64,000 nt of DNA from an uncultured Gemmatimonadota bacterium (lineage in GTDB: Bacteria; Gemmatimonadota; Gemmatimonadetes; Gemmatimonadales; Gemmatimonadaceae). The DNA lies in assembly GCA_903882745.1 (NCBI GenBank), contig CAIRYG010000011.1, positions 558,001 to 622,000 on the forward strand, read 5' to 3'. Below are positions 52,641-60,848 of this stretch, piece after piece; positions within the stretch are counted from its first letter, which is position 1; each line of letters opens with the position of its first letter. The translations under genes were made by a program, and so were the position numbers. The notes under the pieces are model-generated. The model was not told where the DNA came from. It did not search any database and worked only from the letters and a program-made list of their open reading frames with translations.

Positions 52641-53491
52641 GCGTTCAGACTGAGGAACTGCGTCGGTTCGTTGCCGACCGTCCTCCCGAGTCGTGGCGCG
52701 AAGCGTCGACGCGGACCATCGTCGTCGGAAGCGGCAAGGGCGGCAGCGGAGCGTCCACCATCGCCGCGTTGCTCGGTCTTGGTATGGCCGAGGCTGGGCG
52801 GCGCACGCTGCTCGTGGACGGTGACGATGCCATCGGCGCGCTCCATCATTTGTTTGGCATTCCCTCCGCGAGCGAGGCGTTGCTGCGCCAGGACGATCCC
52901 GACGGAGAGATCATCTGGGTTGCCGATCGATTGGCGCTGCTGCCTGGCGGTAGCGTTCGGCACCGTGTCGAAGCGGTTCGCACCACACCCGTGCATCGCA
53001 GCGCATTTTACCGGCGCATTATGCCGATGGCCGTCACCTTCGACGTGCTCATTGTTGATGCCGGATCGCGCCTTGATTCCGTCGTCGCCGCCACCAGCAC
53101 CCACGCCGCACGGTACATCGCGGTCAGTGGTATTGAACCGGCAGCATTGGCCGCGTCCTACGCGCTGGTCAAAGCCGTCGAGCAGCGCGTCCCGGAGGCA
53201 CGAGTCGAGCTGTTGGTGAATGGCCACGACGAGGTCAGCGCACTCACCGCCTTCCAGCACGTGTCCACAGCGACGGAGCAGTTCCTCGGCCGCGACCTCA
53301 CCTACGCTGGCACGATTCCTGCTTGCCAAAGCCTCAGAGTGGCCATCCTTTCCGGTCGCTCCCTTGACGATGTCGACCGAAACGCCTCAGCCACGGCTGC
53401 GGCTCGAACTCTAGCCAGACGATTGTTGAATGATCTCGACCGGGATGCCTCGGCACCCTCGGACACGCGACGACACCTACGGAGGGCGTGA
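52637..53491 (+). CDS. flhG: FlhG/FleN-type MinD-like ATPase with an altered P-loop
   Basis: Flagellar number regulator partnering FlhF. 284 residues with a GTG start overlapping flhF. The deviant Walker A reads GSGKGGSGAST (31-41): the MinD signature lysine Lys34 is kept, but the invariant P-loop lysine before Ser/Thr is Ala39. The following parts (TLLVDGDDAIGALHHLFGI, FDVLIVDAGS) are recognisable but diverged. It directly precedes fliA, the normal flhF-flhG-fliA order. Confidence 0.87.
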   Translation: MSVQTEELRRFVADRPPESWREASTRTIVVGSGKGGSGASTIAALLGLGMAEAGRRTLLVDGDDAIGALHHLFGIPSASEALLRQDDPDGEIIWVADRLALLPGGSVRHRVEAVRTTPVHRSAFYRRIMPMAVTFDVLIVDAGSRLDSVVAATSTHAARYIAVSGIEPAALAASYALVKAVEQRVPEARVELLVNGHDEVSALTAFQHVSTATEQFLGRDLTYAGTIPACQSLRVAILSGRSLDDVDRNASATAAARTLARRLLNDLDRDASAPSDTRRHLRRA

Positions 53492-53495
53492 CGCG

Positions 53496-54257
53496 ATGGA
53501 CGATACCGGCATTTGGACCAAGTTTGCCGCCGGCGATGAAGACGCACGTCAACGCGTCCTGACCGAACACTTGGGGCTCGTGCACTTCGTGGCACGTCAG
53601 CTCGCGCGAGGGCTCGCCTCCGCCGCTGAGTACGACGAGCTCGTGAGCTGTGGCACGATCGGCCTGATGTCGGCCCTCGAGAACTTCGAGCCCGCCCGTG
53701 GCCTCGCCTTCAGTACCTTCGCCGCACCGCGCATTCGTGGAGCAATCCTCGACGAACTGCGTCGCCACGACATCGTCCCGCGCTCCGTCCGTAAAAAGTC
53801 GCGCGATATTGGCGCGGCCAAAGAATCGCTCGCCCGTCAGGGTGGGGGGACACCGTCCGATCGCGAGACCGCAGCCGCACTGGGCATCGATCTCGACACG
53901 CTCTGGAAGTGGGAAGCAGACTGCGAAGGCTCCGTCCACGTCCCCCTCGACCACGGAACGTCGAACGACGAGGAATCGTCGGGACCGTCGCCCTCCGAGA
54001 TGCTCGCTGGCGCCGACGACTACGACGTCGAAGAGTCCATGACCTTCGACATGGAAGTCTCGGTCCTCCGCGACGCGCTGCAAAATCTCACTGAACAAGA
54101 ACGCATCGTCCTCACGTTGTACTTCTACGAGGAACTCAAGTTGCACGAGATCGCCACCATCCTGGAACTCACCGAATCGCGGGTGAGCCAGATTCGCAGC
54201 AAGGCCCTCGGCAAGCTGCGCACCACCATGAAACCGCTCCGAGAGCAAGTCGCATGA
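53496..54257 (+). CDS. fliA: RNA polymerase sigma-28 factor FliA
   Basis: Late-flagellar sigma factor. 253 residues from ATG 53496 (GGAGG upstream): region 2 (EHLGLVHFVARQLARGL, ELVSCGTIGLMSALENFEPARGLAFSTFAAPRIRGAILDELR) and region 4 (LTEQERIVLTLYFYEELKLHEIATILELTESRVSQIRSKAL). Predicted to read fliC, flgM and perhaps motA; restrained by FlgM. Confidence 0.95.
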   Translation: MDDTGIWTKFAAGDEDARQRVLTEHLGLVHFVARQLARGLASAAEYDELVSCGTIGLMSALENFEPARGLAFSTFAAPRIRGAILDELRRHDIVPRSVRKKSRDIGAAKESLARQGGGTPSDRETAAALGIDLDTLWKWEADCEGSVHVPLDHGTSNDEESSGPSPSEMLAGADDYDVEESMTFDMEVSVLRDALQNLTEQERIVLTLYFYEELKLHEIATILELTESRVSQIRSKALGKLRTTMKPLREQVA

Positions 54258-54634
54258 GCCGCGCCGAAATGTCGAACTACGCGTCCAGCGCCGTCGCCAG
54301 TTTCTTCTCCCCATTCGTCGTGCGTCGTCGTCGGAACGCGCAGCGGACCGCCCATCGGACTGCCAAGGCCCTCGCGGCCACCGGCGCCGCCGTTGGCACG
54401 ATCGCGCAGCGTACCGGACTCCCACGCGATGTGGTCGCCATGCTGATCGCCGGCTGCACCATCCCGGCCGCTGCGCCCAGGAAGAACGTACCCGCCCCCT
54501 CGACCCCAACGGCAGCATCTGCCGCTCGCCTGAACGTGCGCAGCACCACCCTGCCCACGGGCCAGATTGCTAACCGCTTGAAAAACAACAACTTGCAGAT
54601 TGGAAATCGTGGCACGGGTGTTGCTCTAGCATAG
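54254..54634 (+). CDS. Unknown protein after fliA with a DUF2802/SwrB-like helix pair
   Basis: 126 residues, ATGA overlap with fliA. The segment TAHRTAKALAATGAAVGTIAQRTGLPRDVVAMLIA resembles the C-terminal helix-turn-helix-like motif of DUF2802 and SwrB-type proteins found right after fliA/sigD in other flagellar operons. No membrane anchor is clear. The 3' end contains the flgF sigma-54 promoter. Assignment by position and motif only. Confidence 0.65.
   Translation: MSRAEMSNYASSAVASFFSPFVVRRRRNAQRTAHRTAKALAATGAAVGTIAQRTGLPRDVVAMLIAGCTIPAAAPRKNVPAPSTPTAASAARLNVRSTTLPTGQIANRLKNNNLQIGNRGTGVALA
54610..54625 (+). promoter_or_regulatory. Sigma-54 promoter for the flgF-csrA operon
   Basis: TGGCACG-GGTG-TTGCT is a perfect -24/-12 consensus. 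It overlaps the last codons of the preceding gene; predicted start near 54636, 19 bp before flgF. Confidence 0.85.
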
Positions 54635-54640
54635 AGCAAC
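54620..54640 (+). repeat. Palindrome over the -12 region and start of flgF transcription
   Basis: GTTGCTCT-AGCAT-AGAGCAAC, perfect 8-bp arms, spanning the -12 element to about +5. Possible repressor site or very short 5' hairpin. Confidence 0.5.
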
Positions 54641-54654
54641 ACTCGGAGGTCACG

Positions 54655-55389
54655 ATGGGAATCGGTATCCGACCCACTGGGGTCGACAACGCAGCAGCAG
54701 CGCTTCGCTATCTCGAGCGCCGTCAAGAAGTCAGCGCGAACAACCTCGCAAACGTCAGCACCGACGGCTTCAAGGGGGAACGCGCCTTCGCGCGGCTCCT
54801 GGCCGACGGCAGCACACCAACGGCAGAGACGGCCACGGATCTCCGGGCCGGCACACTCACCGCCACGAATAATCCGCTCGACCTCGCCATCTCCGGCAAG
54901 GGCTTTCTCGTGGTGCAGACTCCCACGGGCGAGAAGCTCACCCGAAGCGGCGCCTTGCACATCGACGACGCCCGTCGCCTCGTCGACGTGACCGGCAACC
55001 CGGTCCTCGGCGAGACAGATGCGCAGTCCGATGCCACCACGCCAATCATCATCCCGGCGACGGTCAAGTCCATCACCTTCTCGTCCAACGGCGCGGTCAT
55101 GGCCGACGGCACGCAGATCGGAAAGCTCCGCGTTGAGGACGTGCCCGCTGGCGCCAAGCTCCAGCATGAAGGCAACGGCCTCTTTGCCGCACCCGCCGGC
55201 CGTACCCCCGTGGGCGACGCCGACCGCACCGTCCGCCAAGGCATGCGCGAGGAGTCGAACGTCAACTCCGTCGAGGCCATGGTCGACATGATCGCCGTCC
55301 AGCGCGCCTACGCCAGCGTCCAGAAAGTCATGACCACCATCGACTCGGCGCGCGGTATCGCGACCACCGAGCTCGGTAAGCCTGTTTAA
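54655..55389 (+). CDS. flgF: Proximal/distal rod protein FlgF
   Basis: Rod protein. 244 residues: ALRYLERRQEVSANNLANVSTDGFKGERAF at the N-terminus, hook-basal body core LDLAISGKGFLVVQTPTGEKLTRSGALHID, and C-terminal MREESNVNSVEAMVDMIAVQRAYASVQKVMTTID. Good ribosome binding site (CGGAGG). First gene under the perfect sigma-54 promoter. Confidence 0.93.
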   Translation: MGIGIRPTGVDNAAAALRYLERRQEVSANNLANVSTDGFKGERAFARLLADGSTPTAETATDLRAGTLTATNNPLDLAISGKGFLVVQTPTGEKLTRSGALHIDDARRLVDVTGNPVLGETDAQSDATTPIIIPATVKSITFSSNGAVMADGTQIGKLRVEDVPAGAKLQHEGNGLFAAPAGRTPVGDADRTVRQGMREESNVNSVEAMVDMIAVQRAYASVQKVMTTIDSARGIATTELGKPV

Positions 55390-55413
55390 TCCCGCTCCTC
55401 GAGGACGAATACT

Positions 55414-56202
55414 ATGGATCCCGCACTCCGCGCCGCTGCCACGGGCATGATGGCCCAGCAGACCCGCACCGAAGTCATCGCCAACAACTTGGCCAACGTC
55501 AACACGACCGGCTTCAAACAGAGCCGGACGCATTTCGTCGATCTCCTGTACCAAACCGTCCAGGGCGCGACCACCGTCAGCAACACCGACGCCACCATGA
55601 CCCCCGCCATTCAGGTGGGTCGCGGTACGCGTCTGGCTGGCATCGAGCGCAACAACGGACAGGGCGCCATGGAGCAGACCTCGCGTCCGCTCGACATCGG
55701 CATCCAGGGCGACGGCTTCTTTCAGATCAACATGCCCAACGGGCAGCTGGCCTACACGCGCGACGGCTCCTTCCAGATCAGCGACCAGGGGACCCTCGTC
55801 ACGAGCGAAGGGCTCACGGTCGCGCCTGGCATCAAGATTCCGAGCGATGCGTCGTCGGTCAATATCTCGTCGACCGGCATCGTCTCCGTGACCTCTGGCA
55901 GCTCGGCGAACCTCACTGAAGTTGGCCGTATTGAGCTCGCCCGCTTCGCGAATCCGTCCGGGCTCCAGTCCATGGGCGGGAACCTCTTCCAGGCCACCGC
56001 AGCCGCTGGCGAGCCCACCACGGGCTACCCGCAGGACGAAGGCCTCGGCCGCGTCCAGCAGGGATATCTCGAAGGCAGCAATGTCGAGATCGTGCAGGAA
56101 ATGGTCGACATGATCAGCGCCATGCGCGCCTACGAAGTGAACTCCAAGGCCATCAAGAACAGCGAGTCGATGGCGGAAATCTCGAACGCCCTGATTCGAT
56201 GA
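55414..56202 (+). CDS. flgG: Distal rod protein FlgG
   Basis: Distal rod subunit. 262 residues; PALRAAATGMMAQQTRTEVIANNLANVNTTGFKQSRTHFVDLLYQTV and C-terminal YLEGSNVEIVQEMVDMISAMRAYEVNSKAIKNSESMAEI are canonical. 24 bp after flgF. Confidence 0.97.
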   Translation: MDPALRAAATGMMAQQTRTEVIANNLANVNTTGFKQSRTHFVDLLYQTVQGATTVSNTDATMTPAIQVGRGTRLAGIERNNGQGAMEQTSRPLDIGIQGDGFFQINMPNGQLAYTRDGSFQISDQGTLVTSEGLTVAPGIKIPSDASSVNISSTGIVSVTSGSSANLTEVGRIELARFANPSGLQSMGGNLFQATAAAGEPTTGYPQDEGLGRVQQGYLEGSNVEIVQEMVDMISAMRAYEVNSKAIKNSESMAEISNALIR

Positions 56203-56609
56203 ACTTCGGCGTTCGTTCGGTCGTGGCAGGCATCGGCCTGGCGCTTTTGGCCGGGCGAGCCTCGTCGCAACAGCTCCGCGCCGCGCACGATATCGCTCGC
56301 GGCACGGTGCTTGCATATACCGATATCGTGGCGGATTCGTCCGCCGACGCAAAACGGTACGACGGCTGGATCACTCGGCGGATTGTGCGGCAGGGTGAGG
56401 TGCTCAAAGAGCCGGCAATCGGGCAACGCGTGTTGGTTGCCAATGGGAGCCGAGTTCGGCTGGAAGCGGTTGTGGATGGGGTCGTCGTCAGCCGAGAGGG
56501 CATCGCAACCGCTGCAGGATCGCTGGGCGACAGGGTGCGGGTTCGCATCGACGCGCAGCGAGCAGTGACGGGCACGGTGACAGGACCGGCGACCGTACGA
56601 CTTCCTTGA
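56199..56609 (+). CDS. flgA: P-ring assembly chaperone FlgA
   Basis: Periplasmic chaperone for FlgI. 136 residues: signal peptide (about 1-24), then an SAF domain (LRAAHDIARGTVLAYTDIVADSS ... RIVRQGEVLKEPAIGQRVLVANGSRVRLEAVVDGVVVSREGIAT). Shorter than Salmonella FlgA, keeping only the C-terminal SAF part. ATGA overlap with flgG. Confidence 0.88.
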   Translation: MNFGVRSVVAGIGLALLAGRASSQQLRAAHDIARGTVLAYTDIVADSSADAKRYDGWITRRIVRQGEVLKEPAIGQRVLVANGSRVRLEAVVDGVVVSREGIATAAGSLGDRVRVRIDAQRAVTGTVTGPATVRLP

Positions 56610-56627
56610 CCTGACGATCGACTTCTC

Positions 56628-57308
56628 ATGACTTTCTCCCGCTCCTTCCGGACTGCCACGCGCCTCGCGACCCTGGTCGCGACCCTGGTCGCGATGACCG
56701 TGGCATCACGCGCGCTTGAGGCTCAGGCCCGCGGAGCTGCGCAGCCCGTGAAGCCCGTCGTGCTGGATTCGACGACGCTCGACGCGCCGGTCCGCTCCTC
56801 GTGGACCTCGGACCGCGTGCGCTTCGGCGTGGGGGACATTATCACCGTCCTAATCGACGAGCGCACGTTGGCTGCCGCGACGCTGACCGACAACGCGTCC
56901 GACACCCGCCAGAAGTCCCTGGGACTGAATGTGCGCCCCCCCGCCTCGCCAACCGGCCTGACGCCGAATGTGAATGTGGGTGTGGACGTCAACAACAACG
57001 GCAACTCCAACAAGAGCGGCTCCGCTGCTCGCCAGAACACGTTTCGCAGCGAAATGAGCGTCCGCGTGGTCGCCGTCTCCCCCACGGGAATGGTCAAGAT
57101 CTCCGGACACAAGACGGTGAACGTCGACAAGAATCAGCAGGACGTCGTGCTCAGCGGCTGGGTGCGCCCGCAGGACATCTCGGTCGGCACGAACACCGTC
57201 GAGTCGGCACGTATTGCCGATGCTGAACTGAACTACGTACAGAAGGGTGCGCTGGGCGCACCGAAGTCTGGCATCATCACCCGCGTGCTCGGAGCGCTCT
57301 GGCCGTGA
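56628..57308 (+). CDS. flgH: L-ring protein FlgH without a lipoprotein cysteine
   Basis: Outer-membrane ring of the basal body. 226 residues; signal-like N-terminus (1-32, ending ASRALEA) then VRFGVGDIITVLIDERT, NTFRSEMSVRVVAVSPTGMVKISGHKTVNVDKNQQDVVLSGWVRPQDIS typical of FlgH. The protein contains no cysteine at all, so it cannot be a lipoprotein like the Salmonella FlgH. Confidence 0.92.
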   Translation: MTFSRSFRTATRLATLVATLVAMTVASRALEAQARGAAQPVKPVVLDSTTLDAPVRSSWTSDRVRFGVGDIITVLIDERTLAAATLTDNASDTRQKSLGLNVRPPASPTGLTPNVNVGVDVNNNGNSNKSGSAARQNTFRSEMSVRVVAVSPTGMVKISGHKTVNVDKNQQDVVLSGWVRPQDISVGTNTVESARIADAELNYVQKGALGAPKSGIITRVLGALWP

Positions 57309-58363
57309 GCATGCGTCGTGCGCTTCCGTATTCGGCCCTCGTGCTCGGGCTGTTCGGCCTGGCCGGACGGTCGGCGGCCGCGCAGGATGCGCGCATCCGC
57401 GATCTCGTGCTCGCCGACGCCGCGCCGCCAACCCGTCTGATGGGCTACGGTCTGGTGACCGGCCTCAACGGCACGGGCGATCGCGTGACCGGCGGCAATG
57501 GCTCGCGCCAGACGGTGCAGTCCATCGTCAATCTCCTGCGTCGCTTCGACGTGGAAGTCCCCGCAGAAGTTCTGCGGACGCGTAACGTGGCCGCAGTCCT
57601 CGTGACCGCTGAAGTCTCGCCGTACCTGCGTCCTGGTGGACGGTTCGAAGTGCGCGTCTCCTCAGTGGGCGACGCGCAGTCGCTCCGCGGCGGCGTCCTC
57701 TGGATGACGCCCCTGGTCGCCGATGCCGGCGGACGTCCCATGGCCGGCGCGCAGGGCGCGCTGATCGTGAGCGGTGGCGAAACCCGTACCGTGGCCAATA
57801 CCGGGAGCCAGACGACCGCTCGCGTGCTCGACGGCGGCGTCCTCGAAGCCGAGATGCCGCGGCCGCGCGCCGCAGCCAATGACCGACTCTTTCTGAAAGA
57901 CCCCGACCTCAACACCGCGGTTCGCATCGCGGCCGTCATCGATTCGGCACTCGGCGCCCCCAAGCAGGCACTGGTCGAAGACCCGGGCCTCATTCGCCTC
58001 GTCCTCAAGGACACCGCGAATGGCTCGTCGGCCGCCCTCGCCTTCATTCGCGACTTACGGATTCGCGCGCCACGCACGTCCCGCGTGACCATCGACGCCC
58101 GCAGCGGAACGATTGTGGCTGGCGGCGACATCTCCATTGGTGAAGCCACGGTCAGCCACGGGGGACTCACCCTGAGCATCGGCGGCGGCAGCGGAACCGA
58201 CACCACAACCGTCGCCGGCGAAGTCCGGATGGCAGCGGGCGCCTCGGTACAGAAGGTGGCCTCTGCCCTCCGCGCACTGCAAGCGACGGCAACGGAAATC
58301 GCCGCGATCTTCGAAGCGCTCCGCGATGCCGGCGCGATCGCAGCCGAGGTGATTGTCCGATGA
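57305..58363 (+). CDS. flgI: P-ring protein FlgI
   Basis: Periplasmic ring around the rod. 352 residues: signal peptide ending SAAAQ (about residue 26), then RIRDLVLADAAPPTRLMGYGLVTGLNGTGDR and later VTIDARSGTIVAGGDISIGEATVSHGGLTLSI. GTG 57305 or ATG 57311 may start it. Overlaps flgH and flgJ by 4 bp. Confidence 0.96.
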   Translation: MSMRRALPYSALVLGLFGLAGRSAAAQDARIRDLVLADAAPPTRLMGYGLVTGLNGTGDRVTGGNGSRQTVQSIVNLLRRFDVEVPAEVLRTRNVAAVLVTAEVSPYLRPGGRFEVRVSSVGDAQSLRGGVLWMTPLVADAGGRPMAGAQGALIVSGGETRTVANTGSQTTARVLDGGVLEAEMPRPRAAANDRLFLKDPDLNTAVRIAAVIDSALGAPKQALVEDPGLIRLVLKDTANGSSAALAFIRDLRIRAPRTSRVTIDARSGTIVAGGDISIGEATVSHGGLTLSIGGGSGTDTTTVAGEVRMAAGASVQKVASALRALQATATEIAAIFEALRDAGAIAAEVIVR

Positions 58364-58689
58364 TTCGCGCCACGTCGACCACAGGCACCACTCCGCCCGT
58401 CGATCCGCAGGCCAAGGCGATCGCACGACTGACAAAGACCGCCAAGCAGTTCGAAGGCGTCTTCGTCCAGCAACTCTTCAAGGCGATGCGTGACACGGTG
58501 CCCCAGGACGGACTCACGTCCGGTGGCGCCGGCGAAGACATGTTCACTGGCATGCTCGACCAGAACCTGTCGGATAAGCTCCCCCAGCAGTGGAAGCACG
58601 GCCCCGCCGAGGCAATGGTCGCACACTTCCGCGCCCAAGTCACCGCACAGGCCGACAGCTCGCCGACTCCCGTGGATTTTCGCCGATGA
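58360..58689 (+). CDS. flgJ: Rod-binding protein FlgJ, N-terminal domain only
   Basis: Rod-cap scaffold. 109 residues: RLTKTAKQFEGVFVQQLFKAMRDTV ... GAGEDMFTGMLDQNLSDKL is the rod-binding domain. It lacks the muramidase domain that follows in beta/gamma-proteobacterial FlgJ, so wall opening must be done by another enzyme; the M15-like part of the FliK protein is a candidate. Confidence 0.93.
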   Translation: MIRATSTTGTTPPVDPQAKAIARLTKTAKQFEGVFVQQLFKAMRDTVPQDGLTSGGAGEDMFTGMLDQNLSDKLPQQWKHGPAEAMVAHFRAQVTAQADSSPTPVDFRR

Positions 58690-59234
58690 TGCCCTCCCGT
58701 CAGTTGCACCCCGGATATATGCCACCGTCGGCCGCGTCCAACAGTGCCAGCGCCATCAGTGCACTGACACACGCGCTGCAGACGGAGGCCAAGTTGTTGC
58801 ACGACCTCTGTGACGTGCTCGACCGCCAGCGTATCGCGGTGGCCGAGAGCGACATCGAGGCCGTTGATGACTCCGTCTTCGTGACGCATCGCCTGTTGCT
58901 CTCCCTTGGCGAAGCTCGCAAGCGCCGTCGCACCATCAATCACATCCTGGGCGAAGGGGACGATCTCAGCATCCCCGCGCTCGAAGAATATTTCGGCGGT
59001 AACGTTCCGGACGAAGTCCGCGCGGCGGCTGAACAGCTCGCCGATTCGGCCCGCATGCTCCAGCACGACGTCGCCATCAACCGCCGCGTGCTCCGCTCGG
59101 CCATTGATGTCGGCGACGAGCAGGTCCGTGCGCTCTGTGGCGCGCCGACCAATCGTTCGGTCTCGTACTCCACAGCGGTGCGTCCGCAGGCGACATCGTC
59201 CGTCAACAGCTCGATCCTGGACCGGCGCGTATGA
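58686..59234 (+). CDS. flgN: FlgK/FlgL chaperone FlgN
   Basis: Cytoplasmic chaperone for the hook-filament junction proteins. 182 residues from ATG 58686, overlapping flgJ. Helical core ALTHALQTEAKLLHDLCDVLDRQRIAVAESDIEAVDDSVFVTHRLLLSLGEARKRR matches FlgN. Placed directly before flgK. Confidence 0.85.
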   Translation: MMPSRQLHPGYMPPSAASNSASAISALTHALQTEAKLLHDLCDVLDRQRIAVAESDIEAVDDSVFVTHRLLLSLGEARKRRRTINHILGEGDDLSIPALEEYFGGNVPDEVRAAAEQLADSARMLQHDVAINRRVLRSAIDVGDEQVRALCGAPTNRSVSYSTAVRPQATSSVNSSILDRRV

Positions 59235-60571
59235 GCAGCGATCTTGGTGGCGTCATGGACAGCGTGAGTCGTGCATTTGCGACGCAGCAGCAGTCCCTCA
59301 GCATCATCTCAAAGAATATTTCCAGCGCCACAGTAGACGGCTACTCGCGTCTCTCGGTACAAGTATCGCCAACTACCGGCGATAACATTACCCTGCGTGC
59401 GCGCGACGCCCTGCTCGATCGCTCGGTCCGACTGCAGAACGGTCCTGCGGCGCAGAGCAAGCAGCGCGCCGAGACCTTGGGGCAGATTCAGAGTGTGTTC
59501 GGCGAGCCGTCGGACAATGGCCTTGCCGCAGCCATGGACGGATTCTGGGGGGCGTGGGGCGATCTCGCCAACACGCCAACGGACTCGGTGACAAAAACCG
59601 CCGTGCAGCAGAAGGGGCTCGCCCTGACGAGCACCTTCAATCGCTACGCGGCGCAGCTCACCAACGTGAATGATCTGACCCGCAGCGGCGTGATCGACGG
59701 CGTCGCCAAGGTCAATGAACTCTGCCGGCAAATCGGCAACATCAACGGACAGCTCGGTGGCGTCACGGCTGATAACGGGGACTCGGGCGCGCTGCTCGAC
59801 ACCCGCGATCGCTTGATCGATCAGCTCTCCAAGTTGGTGCAGACCACGGTCAACACGTCATCCGATGGCACCGTGAGTCTCTATGTGGGATCCGACGAAC
59901 TTGTCCGCGGCCCCCATGTGAGCCCGATGTCGGTGCAGAACGGACCGCCGGTCGCCGTTTCGGTCCTTGGTGCGAACTTCGCCGGCCCCGATCTCGGCGG
60001 TCAGCTCGGCGGCTTACTGCAGGCGCTCAACACCGACATCCCCGCGGCCCAGAATGGCCTCGACGCACTGGCCAAGGCTTTGGTGCAGGACGTCAATGCT
60101 GTTCACACCGCCGGGTGGTCGCCCGCAACGGGCGGAACCGGCGTGCCATTCTTCTCGACGGCACCCGAAGGGATGCTCGCCGCCAAGATGACGCTCTCGG
60201 ATCAGGTTGCGAACGATGCCTCGGCAATCGTGACCGGCTCGCTCCCGAACGCAAAGGGCGACAACACGGTCGCGCTGTCCCTGGCGGCGCTCCGCGATCT
60301 CTCGCCCAGCGCAGCGGGCGGCTCGTTTGGGTCGATGTATCAGAGCTTGGTGACGCAAAACGCCTCGTCCAAGAATGCCGTCGACGCCGACGCGACCGTC
60401 TACGGCACGCTCGCCGATCAAGCGGCAAGCCGTCGCCAGTCTGCGATCGGCGTCAACACGGACGAAGAACTCGTCAAGATGATGGGGTTCCAGCAGTCCT
60501 ACGCCGCCGCTGCCAAAGTCTCCGCCGCGCTCGACCAGATGATTCAGACGCTTCTCAACTCCAAGAACTGA
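59231..60571 (+). CDS. flgK: Hook-filament junction protein FlgK (HAP1)
   Basis: First junction protein. 446 residues: SRAFATQQQSLSIISKNISSATVDGYSRLSVQV at the N-terminus, FLHGFWGAWGDLANTPTDS-type middle, and C-terminal VNTDEELVKMMGFQQSYAAAAKVSAALDQMIQTLLN. Its partner flgL lies 34 kb away at the other end of the locus. Confidence 0.95.
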   Translation: MSSDLGGVMDSVSRAFATQQQSLSIISKNISSATVDGYSRLSVQVSPTTGDNITLRARDALLDRSVRLQNGPAAQSKQRAETLGQIQSVFGEPSDNGLAAAMDGFWGAWGDLANTPTDSVTKTAVQQKGLALTSTFNRYAAQLTNVNDLTRSGVIDGVAKVNELCRQIGNINGQLGGVTADNGDSGALLDTRDRLIDQLSKLVQTTVNTSSDGTVSLYVGSDELVRGPHVSPMSVQNGPPVAVSVLGANFAGPDLGGQLGGLLQALNTDIPAAQNGLDALAKALVQDVNAVHTAGWSPATGGTGVPFFSTAPEGMLAAKMTLSDQVANDASAIVTGSLPNAKGDNTVALSLAALRDLSPSAAGGSFGSMYQSLVTQNASSKNAVDADATVYGTLADQAASRRQSAIGVNTDEELVKMMGFQQSYAAAAKVSAALDQMIQTLLNSKN

Positions 60572-60581
60572 GCCGCTGCCC

Positions 60582-60848
60582 ATGTTAATTCTCAGCCGCA
60601 GCGAAGGCGACGTCATTCACATCGGCGACGGTGTGCGATTGGTCGTGCTCAGCTGCGACCGCAAAGGCGTCCGGCTTGGCATCGATGCGCCACGCGATGT
60701 CCGCATTCTCCGCGGCGAAATCGTCGTTGATGTTGAACAGGAGAATAAGCGCGCGATGACAGCCCAGAAGGAATGGCTACACCTCGCGCCTGCCACGACG
60801 ATTCGATCCAACGTCGTCGAGTCTCCCGAACCGACGAAGCAGGACTAA
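60582..60848 (+). CDS. csrA: Carbon storage regulator CsrA
   Basis: RNA-binding dimer that blocks ribosome access, here probably to fliC. 88 residues, about 25 more than E. coli CsrA: MLILSRSEGDVIHIGDGVRLVVL ... VRLGIDAPRDVRILRGEIVVDV is the core and a Glu/Lys/Thr tail follows. Paired with FliW at 25295. Stop codon overlaps that of the convergent kinase-like gene. Confidence 0.93.
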   Translation: MLILSRSEGDVIHIGDGVRLVVLSCDRKGVRLGIDAPRDVRILRGEIVVDVEQENKRAMTAQKEWLHLAPATTIRSNVVESPEPTKQD

